Shown here: piece after piece, positions 1 through 12,221 of the stretch
Layout of the letters: each line of letters begins with the position of its first letter
Position numbering within the stretch: the stretch's first letter is position 1
Source: Cryptomeria japonica
Taxonomy: Eukaryota; Streptophyta; Pinopsida; Cupressales; Cupressaceae
Assembly: GCF_030272615.1 (NCBI RefSeq)
Contig: NC_081412.1
Span: 340,815,370 to 340,879,369 of the forward strand
Direction of reading: 5' to 3'
Length of the DNA: 64,000 nt
Made by a program: the position numbers and the translations under genes
The notes under the pieces: model-generated
Told to the model about the DNA's origin: nothing
Databases searched by the model: none
What the model saw: only the letters and a program-made list of their open reading frames with translations

Positions 1-14
1 TTACTGGTGCTAGG

Positions 15-976
15 CTATTTTGCAACCAGTTCCCAGAAGGTTACTACCGTTTCATCTCCTACTTGCTCACTGTCGGTTTCCTTAGATTTCTCAGAGGTTT
101 CATCAACTCTAACATTGATGCTTTCAATAATTCTCTGAGTCCTATTGTTGAAACATTTGAGAGATTTTCTCTTTGTGGAATACCCTAGGAATATTCCCTC
201 ATCACATTTAGCATCAAACTTGCTCTGATGTTCACTCCTCTTGATATAACATTTTCTACCAAACACTCTAAAGTAGCTTACCACTGGTGTCTTACATGTC
301 CAATACTCATAAGGTGTTTTATCCTTACCCTTTTTGATGAGTACCCAGTTCATTGTGTAGACTACAGTGCTCACCGCTTCTCTCCAAAAAGTGTGAGCAA
401 CTTTTCCTTGGATCAACATTGTTCTGGTTGCTTCAACTATAGTTCGGTTGTTTCTCTCTACTAGGCCATTCTACTATGGAGTCCAGGGGGCAGATAGTTG
501 CCTCTTGATGTCATTCTCTTCATAGTACTTGTTGAATTCACCAGAAGTGAATTCTCCTCCTTGATCAGTTCTCAGGCACTTAATCCTCTTACCGCTTTCT
601 TTTTCAACCAGTGCTTGGAAGGCTTTAAACTTTCCAAAGGCTTCAAACTTGTCCTTTAACAATGTGACCCACATCATTCTTGAGCAATCATTAGTAAGAA
701 TCATAAAATACCTATCTCCCTGCACACTCCTAGTTTTCATAGGACCACACAAATCAATATGCACAAGATCAAGTAAATTATCTGCAGTGAAAGGTTTACC
801 TTTGAAGGTTGAGGAAGACATTTTCCCCAGTTGACACTCTTACACAAAGGATTCTCCAGTTTACTCAACATAGGCAATCCTCTAACTATCTTGATCTTAC
901 TAGCCTTCACAATATTATCAAAGTTTACATGGCAGAGTCTCCTATACCATATCCATCTATCCTCAAACTTAGCCAT
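15..976 (-). pseudogene. Copia-A pol: pre-integrase and integrase region
   Basis: The minus strand encodes a GAG-pre-integrase segment (WYRRLCHVNFDNIVKASK, about 930) followed by the integrase core. All three catalytic acidic residues can be found: D in LVHIDLCGP (about 775), D in LRTDQGGEF (about 570) and E in NGLVERNNR (about 455). Distal motifs YFRVFGRKCYIK and DEGIFLGYSTKRK match the Copia integrase C-terminal side. Two stops sit between WTP and NGLVER, and there is a frame change near 740-820, so no full protein is made. In an active element this protein would insert the cDNA into chromosomes. Confidence 0.85.
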
Positions 977-1099
977 TAGACATGTACTAACATTAGCATT
1001 TAGCTGAAATAGGTTACCTTTGGTCTACATACCAGTAGCCATCAATTCACCATTCTTTCCTTTGATTTTGCATACTCCATTTTTGAATTCTAGAGTGAG

Positions 1100-1640
1100 T
1101 CAATTATCATTCAGTTGAGCAACACTCAAAAGGTTGTGTCTGAGACCTTCTACCCAATACACATTGTCAGCACTGCTTCTTCCATTCAGAGAGATGGACC
1201 CTCTACCTTTTACCATACATGGTGCATCATTACCAAAATGAACCACACCACCATCATACTCTTCCAGAGATAGAAACTTACTCCAGTCACCAGTCATATG
1301 GTGAGAACAACCATTGTCAATAATCCACTCATTGGAATTATCAAAGCGGGAGACAAGAGCCTTCTTGTCTGACACATCTTCCTTAACTGCTACAAACACA
1401 ATGTATTCACTTTCTTCATCTTCTGACTCCTCATCAATGACACCTTCATCAACTATTACAAAACAGTGTCTCTGGTTTCCTCCTTTGAACTTCTTGAACT
1501 TTTCCGGTTTGTCCTTATTATCACCATTACGACAGTTTACAGCAATGTGTCCTATCCTATTGCAAGAAAAGTATTTCAAAGGAAGCTTACCTCTGTATTT
1601 ATCGGTTCCCTTGGGAAGTCTCTTGGCAAGAAGAGATTAA
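1100..1640 (-). pseudogene. Copia-A zinc knuckle and aspartic protease region
   Basis: The segment begins with a single CCHC-type knuckle, YFSCNRIGHIAVNC, in which the first Cys is replaced by Tyr. An acidic linker (DEESEDEESEY) follows, then the Copia protease motif WIIDNGCSHHMTGD. The usual active-site triad is D-S/T-G; here it reads D-N-G, so cleavage activity is doubtful. A stretch ending GLRHNLLSVAQLNDN is typical of the protease to pre-integrase linker. It lies directly downstream of gag in the element. Confidence 0.85.
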
Positions 1641-2362
1641 AATTCCATCAGGATCTCCTCACCATCCATTTCTCTACTTTGTCTTGGTTCACCACTGGTA
1701 CTAGCTTCTTTGCCTTTTCTAGATGGTGTAGTAGACGCTCTGAAGGCTGATTCAGTCTTTTGAATACTGCCATCATAATTATTTAGCTCATAAGATGTTA
1801 ACTTTGCAATGATGGAGTCCAAAGATACCTTTGTCTTGTCTACAGACCTCAACTCCTGAATAGCAACAACCCTTATTGCATAGACCGATAATAAGGATCT
1901 CAAAAATTTGCTAACAATAGTGGAATCTTCCATTTTACCACCTGCACTCTTGATATCTCCAACAATAGTTTTTATTCTTATTCTATATTGTTGAATGGTC
2001 TCTCCTTCAACCATCTGCATGTCTTCAAACTTTTCCCTAAGGATTTCTTCCTTAGCTTGTTTCACATGCTCATCACCACCATAGATATTCTCAAGAGCAT
2101 CCCATACTTCTTTGGGATTCTCTTTATCCTAAACATCAATAAACTCAATGTCAAATAAACTGCTGATTAGGGCTTCCATGACTTGCCCATTCTCTTGAAT
2201 CTCTCTCTTTTGATCATCTGTGAGAGTATGGGTACGGATAACATAAGAATTCTCAACATAGCTCTAGTGTTGAGCACCCATGCTTCTGATGTATATCTTC
2301 ATTCTTTCCTTCCATATTTTAAAGTTGTTTCTGTTGAACTTTGGACCTTCCCTCTTCATCAT
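1637..2362 (-). pseudogene. Copia-A gag (UBN2-type)
   Basis: Reading from an ATG at 2362, the protein starts MMKREGPKFNRNNFKIWKER, typical of the Copia gag N-terminus (F-x-x-N-x-x-x-W). WDALENIYGGDEHVKQAKEE and MQMVEGETIQQYRIRIKTIV then match the UBN2/retrotran_gag domain. At least two in-frame stops fall before residue 110 (near 2265 and 2130); after the second, 142 codons are open. The C-terminus is Ser/Arg-rich. Gag would form the virus-like particle. I chose the ATG because it follows the primer site by a short leader that is shared with the other Copia elements here. Confidence 0.8.
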
Positions 2363-2378
2363 TAGAGTAGGATCTTTA

Positions 2379-2396
2379 CCTCAAGCGGTTAAGCTT
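2379..2396 (-). promoter_or_regulatory. Conserved leader motif of Copia-A
   Basis: Between the primer site and the gag ATG, the sense strand reads AAGCTTAACCGCTTGAGG. Near-identical motifs occupy the same place in Copia-E, Copia-L and element K. The function is unknown; RNA packaging or start-site context are possibilities. Confidence 0.6.
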
Positions 2397-2419
2397 ACAA
2401 CACAGAGGACTTGGAAGAT

Positions 2420-2431
2420 GCTCTGATACCA
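2420..2431 (-). other. Primer-binding site of Copia-A
   Basis: The sense strand reads TGGTATCAGAGC, the standard plant Copia primer site complementary to the 3' end of initiator tRNA-Met. It lies two bases inside the LTR boundary at 2434 and fixes both the orientation and the LTR end. Confidence 0.92.
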
Positions 2432-2433
2432 AT

Positions 2434-3926
2434 TGATGAATCAATGATGAACAGTTAGTACCAAACTGGTATTGAGAGGGGGGGTGAATCAGTATTTACA
2501 AAAACACTTTTCCTTGAACCAGTTTGACTGAAAACACTGCACTTGACTGGCAAGCAATAACACCGATCTAAACCAGATTACTGCCAGTTAAACACAGTAA
2601 GAATGTGAAAGACATAAACCGACAACTCTTAGCTTTCCACACTATCTAACATCTTATTTCCACTTCACCCATATGCATACACAAGTAATACATCAATAGA
2701 AATGTAAAGACTTACTGGTTCAACATGCTTTACCGCTTGACAGAAAATAACAAAGCATCACACATAACACACATATTTTTTCATGTGGAAACCCAACTAG
2801 GAAAAACCACGATGGGGATGAATACCCACAAGTTGTTCTTTGAACCCTTTTGAAGTCCGCTCTGTTAGGAGCCTAGTCCGGTTAAAGACTTTACAATAGG
2901 TTTTGTTAGGAACTGATCTTGCTAGGGATCACTCGGTTAAGGGATGGCTAAAATACCTAGTTAAGGGTTAAACCATGTTAAAGGTTACCTTGTTAGAGGA
3001 TTTTAAGAACTCAAAGATTTTGAGTCACCTTATTAAAGGATTTACAACAAGCCGGTTAAAGCTACCCTGTTAAGGGATTTTCCAACTGTTGAAGTGGTTA
3101 GAGGTCAACAGGTATTACAATGATCTGGTAACAACACTTCAATGCCAATGCAGATCTGCTTTAGTTCCTTCCTTCTACAATAACACTTTGTAGGTATCTA
3201 TTCTCTTATCTGGTCTAGCAAGAATCACATATCTCTACACTTAGATACACACACAACATTTGCCAACAACCTCAATCATGAAAAACAACATTGACCTTAT
3301 AGGAAACAGATAGGTCGGTACCATAAACCCTAAACCCTAAACATTTTAGGTTAAGCAATTCAGTCAGTTCAATCCTAACCGTTGAACATATTGCATTGAT
3401 TACAACAGTCTTAAACAGATCTCAAGACATTCTCCAATGTTCGTTCTTCACCGCTTCTTGGAGGCTGATAACCCATCACGTTTTCTCCATCGTTTACAGA
3501 GACTTCACACATTCCCGAGGTACATAGGATCAATCTCCTTCATGCAAGATCCTTCACGCGCACAAGGCTGACGTGGCAACACAATCTGTTCTTCATTACA
3601 ATGCTAACTCATCACACGATGTCATCGGTTGAATCACACAGGCTTGGAACACTTCAACCGGAAACCCTGAAGCTAAGACTACCAACCGGTAGTCATACCA
3701 TATGAAAACTTGATACAAAAAATTCCATATACTGGTTCACATTCCAACATACCGGTTCACTTGGACAGACATACCGCTTCACTTTTTCACATATACCAGT
3801 TCACAACATCATACCGATTCTCTTGCAAGTTGCTTACTTCAATATACCGGTTCACTCTTCAGCATATTGACATCAATGACAACATACAATATCATCATGT
3901 CATCATACTCTGCACATATGCCAATA
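2434..3926 (-). repeat. LTR of Copia-A (5' LTR in element sense)
   Basis: The boundary is set by the primer site on the left and by the break in the Gypsy-B integrase on the right. On the plus strand it begins TGATGAATC and ends ATGCCAATA, a decayed form of the ATGCCAACA that ends solo LTR F, to which it is related. It contains the G-rich hairpin motif (2471-2494), a run of CTAACnAGGT-like modules (about 2865-3090) and the block GTGGAAACCCAACTAGG common to all Copia LTRs here. No open frame of note lies within it. The length is about 1.5 kb. Confidence 0.85.
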
Positions 3927-5196
3927 AGTAGTCTTCCATGTTGTATTGTAGGCCCACGTTGCTTCTTCTAATCTTTTTGACCAGTCTATTTTTCTCAATG
4001 AAATAATTTTTGTTAAGATATTCTCCAATTCGACTCTGCTGGTGACTTCTACTTGTCCATTCACTTGAGGATGATATGATGTAGAATTATTGTGTGTCAT
4101 CTTGTATCTGTGCATGAAAGATTCAATCATAGCAGACATAAGCTAAGGTCCTTGATCAAAAACTATTTCTCTTGGTGCACCAAACATTTGAAGAATATGC
4201 TTGTATGGAAAATCAACTACCTTATCTTCTCTTGCTGCTAGCAATGTCTTCACTTCTGCCCACTTTGTTACACAATTTATGCAAACCAAAATATAATGAT
4301 GTCCTTTTGAAGGTGGACCAATAGGTCCCAAAAAATCAATTCCCCATTTTATAAATGGTTCCAGAGCTATATGGGGTTGCAGTAGCATCTCCATTCTTGG
4401 CATAGGTCATTCCATACATTGGCATTCATAACAATGTTTCACATAAAATGAAACATCCTTTGACATGGTTGGCCAAAAATTGCCAGCTCTAAGGATCTTG
4501 TGAATTGTTTTGATTGCTTAGTAATGTCCTCCTTTTGGTTCATTATGGCATGCATGAATAATGTCATAAACATCTACTTCCTACACACACCTAGAAAGAA
4601 CATGATCAAATAAAAGGCCATATATCCATCGAAACCTAGAATTGTCATGAATTGATCTTTTCTTTTGCTTGGGGCTGAAATGACTTGGGCACTTCCTTGT
4701 TACAATGTAGTTAGGAATATCATCAAACCATGATGACTGAACTGATATGGCAAACAAATATTCATCTGGTAATGTGTCATCCACTTGTTCATTATTACCT
4801 TGCAAAACCATTCTTGAAATGAAGTCAACAACAACATTATCCTTTCCTGGTTTATCCATAATAGTGATGTCAACTTATTATAACAGCAACCATCTTATAA
4901 TTCGGCCACCAACAATAACTTTGATTATTAAATACCTTATGGTTACATGATTAGTGTGGACAAACACTTTAAAACTAGTAATATAATGTCTAAATTTATT
5001 AATTACATAAACCACAACTAAAAATTATTTCTTCGTTGTCATATAGTTCCTCTTTGTGGGACTCAATTTTTTGCTGACATAATAAATAGCATGCATTGCT
5101 TAATTTTCATCTTTTTACCCCAAACTGTCCAATGACTAGGTTGGAGGCATTTGCATGTATGTGAAATGGTTCTCCCCAAATAGGTCCTTTAATTAT
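3927..5196 (-). pseudogene. Gypsy-B: RNase H to integrase fragment
   Basis: Minus-strand remains of a Ty3/Gypsy pol. From right to left: an RNase H region (FHIHANASNLVIGQFG, with the usual catalytic D of TDAS replaced by N), the RNase H tail GKDNVVVDFISR, an integrase zinc-binding part (ACHNEPKGGHY), the core WGIDFLGPIGPPSKGHHY with a catalytic D, IVFDQGP, and YHPQVNGQVEVTSR, where the third acidic residue is retained. It breaks off after AYNTTWKTT at the Copia-A LTR. Several stops are present. The right end is abruptly replaced by LTR C, so the fragment is bounded by insertions on both sides. Confidence 0.85.
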
Positions 5197-5460
5197 TGTG
5201 ATGCCCACCAAAATACCCTAGAGAAATATCACTAACATGCTAATAGAGATTAAAAAAAAAATTAAAACATCATCTCTTTTTACAATACATACAACTAACT
5301 ACACATATGCATTTAACATCCATTAACAAGATAAACCAATAACCATCATGATCATAATCACCAAGTACTATACACAAGAAGAAATAAACACAACTATACA
5401 TAAGAATAACATCATAAATTACTACCATAACCAATGCATTCTAACTCAACTACCATTTCT

Positions 5461-6585
5461 CTTTTCATGCATACATAAGAATCCTTCATTATTCTAACTA
5501 TCATGATTACAACCATTAATAATTCAAATCCCATTAGACTACCTTAGAGAACCAATCCAAATGTTCCTAATACCCATTCTCTTAATCTTGATATTATCAT
5601 AACATCATTAATTCTATTCCTACCAACATCTATCAGATCCCTACTCCATTTTAATAGCAATAAATACATGTCCATTTTAATAGATAAATGCAATAAGGAG
5701 CAACATCTTTTCCTACTAGAACATACACTCAATTTCTATTTTGAGCTATCTACTAACACTTATATAATCATAATTTTCAATATCTTCTTTCCATCAATGA
5801 CTAATATCCAATATCATTGTTGATCAGGTTGAAAGCACTGAAATACTGAGAGGGAGGGGAGGGGGGGGGGGGGTGAATTAGTATTCTTAGAGATTAAAAC
5901 TTTTCTTCTCAATTATAACTTTCCACTCATATATCAAACAAACTTGACTTAATAAAGAAGTTAATGCAAATTAAAAATGAAGAACACAACCACAAGATAA
6001 TGCAAATCCCTTTTCATGCATACATAAGAATCCTTCACTATTCTGACTATCATGATTACAATAATTAATAATGCAAATCCCATTAGACCCCCTCTTAAGT
6101 TCATTTTAAGAGCACCAATCCAAAGGTTCCTAATACCCATTCTCTTAATTTCAATATTATCATAACATCATTAATTCTATTCCTACCAACATCTATCACA
6201 TGCCTACTCCATTTTAATAAAAATAAATGCATGGCCATTTTAATAGATAAATGCAATAAGGAGCAACATATTTTCCTACTAGAACATACACTCAATTTCT
6301 ATTTTAAGCTATCTATTAACACTTATATTATATAATCATAATTTCCAATATCTTCTTTCCATCAATGACCAATATCCAAGATACACCAATGATTACAACA
6401 TCATGGTTGATCAAGTTGAAAGCACCAAAATATTGAGAGGGGGGAGGGGGTGAATTAGTATTCCCAAAGATTAAAACTTTTCTTCTGAATTATAACCTTC
6501 CACTTAAATATCAAACAAACTTGACTGATATAAAGTAGTTATTGCAGATTAAACATGAAGAACACAACCACAAGATAAACACAAG
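5461..6585. repeat. Tandem duplication, unit about 550-590 bp
   Basis: The sequence beginning CTTTTCATGCATACATAAGA at 5461 restarts at 6010 and stays similar to the end of each copy (about 6000 and 6585). The second copy is slightly longer, with an extra ATACACCAATGATTACAAC-like insert near 6380. Each copy holds flanking sequence plus the first 180 or so bases of a Copia LTR, including its G-rich motif. The duplication therefore happened after that LTR inserted. The junction carries AATGCAAATCCC, also present within the unit, which suggests slippage or unequal exchange at short homology. Confidence 0.8.
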
Positions 6586-7614
6586 AATTTATACATGGAA
6601 AACCCAAATTGGAAAAACCACGAAGAGTGTTAAATCTCAAGATAATATTTAACTAGTTATATTTGTGTTTACAAAGAGAGGTGGCTCACTGCCAGATTAC
6701 AAAAATGGCTCACTGCCAGACTGCTCACTGTAGATACAACAAAGAGATGGCTAACTGCCAGGATGCTCACTGCAAGTAAAAGGGTTGAACGAAAAGGGAT
6801 AGTATCTCCAAATCCATGGGATTAGTTCTAAGATTAATCTCAAATTACAAATCTCAAACTCTACAACAAATATGGTTAGAGATATTTGTACAACTATCCT
6901 CCAATAGGTACGGTAAAGGACTGTTGCACCATAAGACATTGTTTCCTTTTGTTGTTCACAACACACACTTCACATACTGCTATCTTCACTGCCAAATTTC
7001 ACACATCACACACCTTCACACACTTAGTCTTGTTCTTCTCTTTTTCCTTGCCCTTATACTACTATATATGTATGTATATATAGCAATGGGCAGAAATGCA
7101 AAATAGTGTGTCGAGCAAGCCCAACATGATATCAATATTCTCATGTTGGCCTTTGCAAAGCTTCTACACACTTCCTTACATACTCCAATTGCCAATGCAT
7201 ACACCGAGTTTACCATAATCACAAAATCAAAAAATCAAGCTCACAAAATGTAGATTCCACATGTACCAAGAAAACCACAACACAAAACTCAAAGAGATAC
7301 TTCTGACAATTACTAAAGCAGCTAACATCGAGACACATAACTGATACCGGGATCAATGAGAACTCATAACATTGAGATAATGAGAACTCCAGGAGATGTC
7401 AAGACTCATCATCCAGAGTTATCCATAACATGCTACATAATGACTTCAAACCAAAACAACAACACTGAACTGCACATACTGACTACATACAATCTTCGCA
7501 TACAACACTCATAACATCCATAACATTCAGACTGCATACACTGTCCAGTCAAAACCAGCTAATTGGTTTGACATCAATAACAAAATTATTAACACAAGTC
7601 TAACAATTTCCAAC
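5818..7614 (-). repeat. Solo Copia LTR S, 5' part duplicated
   Basis: Signature blocks of the Copia LTRs appear in the usual minus-strand order: the G-rich motif (5844-5883 in copy one, 6431-6460 in copy two), GGAAAACCCAAATTGG (about 6597), then a terminus ending TTCCAACA at 7614. No gag, pol or primer site is attached, so it reads as a solo LTR. The start is TGTTGATCAGG (5818) or its duplicated counterpart near 6406. I could not find a convincing target duplication, so the boundaries are approximate. Confidence 0.55.
6682..6777. repeat. Short repeat of GCTCACTGCCAGA-like units
   Basis: Within LTR S the motif GCTCACTGCCAGA or close variants (GCTCACTGTAG, GCTAACTGCCAGG, GCTCACTGCAAG) recurs about five times in 95 bases with uneven spacing. 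It looks like a degenerate local repeat. No function can be assigned. Confidence 0.6.
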
Positions 7615-8590
7615 ACATTATATCCTATTACAAAAGTCATGATCACATCCTATACATCCTTTCATTACATATGAATACAAGATCTTTTTACATCAAGATA
7701 CATAATTTTCTTTCTGCAATTACAACCATCTTATAAGTCCTAATAATACTAATGCCAAGTGAATCATATTTACATCAATATGCCACATGAATCCATCCAT
7801 ACCCTAGAGAGATGATGAATCCACATCCAGGCACAAAAGAATCCAAGAAAAACATCCCAATGGATGAAGGCATCAAACCAGCCAACCATGTGGAACCATA
7901 AGGAATCACCCCCATGCTAGGAGATGACACAAGATCCCACACACACTCTAAGTATAAGTTGACACCTAACGACTAAATGAAATAGATATAGTAACAACCA
8001 TAAGGAAAGGAAACCATATGAATAATATGCCAAACACACCACATGGGCAAATCAATACACAAGACATGACATAAACACGATACAGGACACAAGCATCCAG
8101 AGGCACCATGACAACAAGCATAAGGAACTAGGATCTACATGTAGGGAATAGTGCCATCACATGTTCTCACCAACAATAAAGGATATCCTAGAACCCAGTC
8201 TTGATATCCATGATACACATGCGAAACCATCTCAACCTTTGAGGAAATCAAGGGAGTTCGGGTTATCTGGTTACCAGATCTTCCCATGCCTCACTTCGGT
8301 CTGCACTAACACTCCAAGCCATGAGATCTTAGATTGACAGATGATACATTAGTTTTGTGTGCACTTATCATACATGTGTGATTAATATTGCTTATGGTGA
8401 TGATGGTATCTTGTTAAGTGCTAACACTACTTCATGATTGTGTTGGATGAGATGATGATGCGATTGTCATGATTGTCTTACAAATGTATTCATGATAAAG
8501 ATGATGTCATATCACTCATTATGAGTATGATTTGATGTCGTGATTCTATTCACTTGCTTGTTTATTTATGATATATGCAATTGTACATGT
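7615..8590. other. Non-coding stretch, no gene seen
   Basis: No open frame with recognisable similarity. The sequence is A/C-rich with many short words of the CATAAC, ACATCC type and is most simply the body of LTR C resuming after LTR S. Confidence 0.5.
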
Positions 8591-8819
8591 CATGTGGTTA
8601 TTGTTGGTTGCAAGGTTGCAGGTACTAGACATCGACTCCACTTGGTCTCATAGGTTTGAGCGTGTCTTAATCCCAATGGCAAGTTGATCGGAGATGACAT
8701 GAGTTCCTACTGCACACTCTAGGCTCAAGTTGATACCCTTGTCAGTTGGTGTCTTGGCTTGAGTTGTTCGTCTGCGTCATGTCGTATGTTGTTCAACCCT
8801 ATGTCGGGATACCTTGTAT

Positions 8820-9480
8820 ATTTGCGATTATTTATAAATTAATAATTAATCAATTTATATAGTTTATTTAGTATTAAATTAAATTAATAGATGACATTAA
8901 TATTTGATATTAATGTTTGAATTATTATTATTGGAGATTTATTATTTATTGATGTTTATTTCATGAATTAATATTATTTTATTTTATGGTCTAATGTTTA
9001 ATTGAATATTTATTATTTGAGATTTTGTCTTATTGGATTATCATTTATTTATTTATTGTTTAATTACCCGTTTAGGTTTTATGCTTGTTCGTACATTTAC
9101 TTATTTATTATCCATTTTGCTTATTTTTCTATTGTTTATTTATTGTTGGGTTATTTGTTGTTTATATAATTATTTATTGTTTTGATTATTTATTTATTTA
9201 TTTGCCTTGTTGTTTTATTTATTGGTTATTTATTTGTTATTATTTATGTACCTATCCCTTGTTATGGTTGACCCTCTTGGGAGTTGTGATTGTGAAGATA
9301 TTATTATTTAATTGTTTGTTTATTTATTTATATTATTTGTGGTTTTATATTTAATTGGAGCATTTATTTATATTGCCTTTGATTTATTATTCTTATTATT
9401 GCATTCTCTTGTTACTAATTGAGTAATTAAATATTATGTTTATATCTACCCTATTATTTTATTGGTTGAGATTTGGGGGT
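8820..9480. repeat. AT-rich low-complexity tract
   Basis: Dense runs of TTATTTATT and TTAATTAAT-like words. The 89-codon open frame here is a low-complexity artefact rich in Phe, Tyr, Leu and Ile. A comparable AT-rich tract follows the same landmarks in the LTR at 63650-64000, which supports assignment to LTR C. Confidence 0.6.
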
Positions 9481-10417
9481 AAGTAAATAATATTATTTTA
9501 TATTCTTATCTTGATTTTTGGAAGGGGGTTGGTATAGAATATAGCTTATTGAAATATTTTTATTGGTTGGGATTCTTCTACTATTTTTGAAGGAGTTTTT
9601 ATTTGTTGTCTTTTTGAGCATTTTTGTCATGGTTAGCTTCTAGATGAATTTTCTATAACTTTTGGATTTTGATTGGCTTGGAGTTGGAATTTCTTGGTTG
9701 GACTTGGATTTTGGATTTTGGAAAGCTTGCTGGATTGAATTTCACTCTTCTTCAAATTTGCTAGCCATCACTCTATTTCTAGGTTGGAGCTATGCCTCTA
9801 TTCTTGCATTTTGATTTTAAAAGAGCTATTTTCTCTGTGTATGCATACATATTGTTTGTAGGGGGGGAAATATTGTTTATCGAATATTGGCATAGATATA
9901 TACATATTATATAGTTTGGGGAATTGGATTTCTATATGTTTTCATTATATTCATTTATTTGGGATTTTGTCATGAACGACATTGTGAGCTTCCTGTGCAT
10001 ATTTCAAGAATGCTATGGTTTGTTGCGGATTCTTATTTTTATTAAAGTGAGTGGAATCAAATTATTATTCTTCTCTATGTGATTTTGGGATGATTATTTA
10101 ATTTATAAGGTTGTTTAAACCTTTCTCTTTCTGAATTGTTTCGATGAGTTCCTGTGGTTGTTGGAAATGAATCCAATGTCTATACTTTGGTTAAATGTCG
10201 AGATATCCATTTGTTCCTCATGATTTACTCGTTATTGCATCTCTTCTAGATTGAGTTCGAGTCATGATTTATGCCTTGGTGAATTTTCTGAGTCAATCAT
10301 GACTCCTTATTTCTATGGAGTTTCTCTCTTTTCTTCCTTTTCTTGATTCTCTTGTCTTTGCTAAACTTTAGAATTAACACTCTTCTGCACTCAATGTCAT
10401 ATTTTCTTCTTTATTAT

Positions 10418-10577
10418 TTATTTCCTCATTTCCCCCTTTTTTTGCATCCGTATATTTTTCACTTCAATATTTTCACTATCCTTCATAATTTCTAGCAGAG
10501 CATTTTGTTGTAGGGCTATCTCACTTGTCTTGTTTATTTTTACATTCAGTCCTTCACTTTCCAACTTTTCTTGTTGT
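10418..10577 (-). pseudogene. ORF-D2 C-terminal part, beyond the Copia-E insertion
   Basis: Minus-strand frame reading EKLESEGLNVKINK, then ALQQNALLEIMKDSENIEVK, ending MRK and a TAA at 10418. It continues in frame from the segment at 18149-18660 once Copia-E and one copy of its five-base target duplication are removed; the join falls at consecutive Gln codons. The protein is charged and Leu/Glu-rich, plausibly a coiled coil. I do not recognise the family. Confidence 0.6.
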
Positions 10578-11900
10578 CGTTGGCAACAACAATGAGGGAA
10601 AACTGAGAGGGGGGGAGGGTGAATCAGTTTTCACCGAATATACAAACTTAATCACAAAAACAAATTTGATAAATTATAGCAATAATAGAGATAAGAAAAA
10701 TGATAACACAACACCAAGATTTTGACATGGAAAACCTGGTTAAGGTAAAAACCACGATGGGAACCTACCCACAATAAGATGATACTTTGTAGTAGTATGT
10801 AAAAAATATTACAATGGGTAATGCACATGCATTCAGGCACACTGTCTAGATCTCATTGCTCAAAAGATAATGACCTGGAAGGCTACAACCTTTAGTGAAG
10901 TTTCACTGACTTACAACAAGATTCATACTACAATCCGAAAGGAATGAATTGCAATAATAGCATCTCCAAATGCCTGATGACAGTTCTGGTTAAGCACAAT
11001 GTCTTCTCTGCAACACCAAACTCTTCTCAATCACAACGCTGAAGGATGAATCACTTAATCACACATACACCACTCTCTGATAGTGTAGAAACAACCACAT
11101 CACTTAAATTACATGACAATATCACCTATTTATACAATTCATCAACCTTGACAACAAGGTCGACTAAACCCTCAACTCACAATTACAAAATTATATCATA
11201 TGATATAAAGATTGACCACCAGACCAATATAATGATTTACATGACATAACATGGTTCTAAACCAAATATCCAAATATGCAACACCACCGAAAATCATGCA
11301 GAGATCAACCGTAACATGCTACACCACTAGGAAAACTGCATAACATGAAGAACATCACCAGTCCAGCAAAAACAACAAAAGATCGCACAATGATCAATGT
11401 AGATCATCAGGATAAATACAACACAATTAGGAAACACCAACAAGCATGTTAGAATCATTAGTAATAGCTGCACCAACACCACTTATCAAATCTACATCAA
11501 TCAACATCTGAAACTCAAGAATACTCAAACAACAACAATTGTCAGGAAGAAAGATAACTTGTAGAGCACCAAATCACGAACCATATGAAATGAAGATACA
11601 CAAGACCATCCCAAATAATATCCCAAAATATCAGATCAATATCTAATCACACTGGAATATACCAGAGGAAATACTGAACTCTGCAAAGCACTAATGAGAT
11701 AAAGAAACTACAAAATAGGATCATATAATATGATCAATTAAGCTTCTCGGATCACCAACACTAGAACAATAAAATATAATGATACTAAAGATACTCCATA
11801 CACCAAACCATAATCACAATGAACCAATCTACAATCACCAGAGTGGGAATAGCTTGACATCAATGACAACAACATATCCTAGCAACAACAATGTCCAACA
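10578..11900 (-). repeat. Copia-E 3' LTR (in element sense)
   Basis: It begins CGTTGGCAACAAC and ends ATGTCCAACA. Close similarity to 15741-18148 throughout confirms the LTR pair. It contains the hairpin motif (10601-10629), the block ACATGGAAAACCTGG, and a sense-strand TATA-like TATAAATAGG near 11130, a plausible promoter repeated in the other LTR near 16290. Confidence 0.9.
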
Positions 11901-11917
11901 ATCTCCCCCTTTGGCAT
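11901..11917 (-). other. Polypurine tract of Copia-E
   Basis: The sense strand reads ATGCCAAAGGGGGAGAT directly before the 3' LTR, the site that would prime second-strand DNA synthesis. Two similar blocks lie just upstream in element sense, at about 11977-11986 (CTTAGGGGGAG) and about 12021-12040 (GTCAAAGGGGAAG). Confidence 0.85.
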
Positions 11918-12221
11918 TGATGGCAATATATGAATATAAAAAACAATCAATGCACAAAAGAAATTAAATCCAACAAACTCCCCCTAAGATCAAGCAGATA
12001 AAAAAAAATTCACATGCTTATCTTCCCCTTTGACAACAATGCCAAAGACAAAATGTAGTTAATGCATCTCTCCTAAAAACACATAACTAGACTACTCCAC
12101 CAGAGGAGCAACACCAACTCATCAATCCGGATAAAGAGATAAGACTGTGAAGTCCACTGGATTGATGCAACTCAATGCATCTAGTTCTCATCAAGAGGGG
12201 TGGATACCCCTAACTTGTCTC

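Larger units (their letters stand above)
1..3926 (-). mobile_element. Copia-A: Copia LTR retrotransposon, cut by the window edge
   Basis: A minus-strand Ty1/Copia element. Reading right to left it has an LTR (3926-2434), a primer-binding site complementary to initiator tRNA-Met, a gag and a pol that runs off the left edge within integrase. RT, RNase H and the second LTR lie outside the window. The right end splits a Gypsy integrase gene at 3926/3927, so this insertion is younger than Gypsy-B. In-frame stops and a frameshift make it coding-dead. The family is certain; the second LTR and the target duplication cannot be tested here. Confidence 0.9.
5197..10400 (+). repeat. LTR C: Tekay-like Gypsy LTR with inserts
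   Basis: It starts TGTGATGCCCACC exactly where the Gypsy-B RNase H stops. Later, 8600-8820 resembles 63430-63650 in the Tekay-type LTR at the window end: both contain TTGCAGGTAC, CTCCACTTGG and GGT(C/T)TGAGC in the same order, then run into an AT-rich stretch. The start also parallels TGTAGTACCCCTCC at 63062. A tandem duplication and a Copia LTR lie inside. The right end is not seen; minus-strand coding of ORF-D2 ends at 10418, so the LTR must stop at or before that point. No primer site was found. Confidence 0.5.

Noticed and set aside
3324-3342. Telomere-like CCCTAAACCCTAAAC
   Set aside because: Only about two units inside the Copia-A LTR; this is a common short telo-box-like sequence, not a telomere or interstitial array.
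9085-9354. 89-codon frame rich in Phe, Tyr and Leu, membrane-protein-like
   Set aside because: Low-complexity AT-rich DNA of an LTR; no conserved motif.
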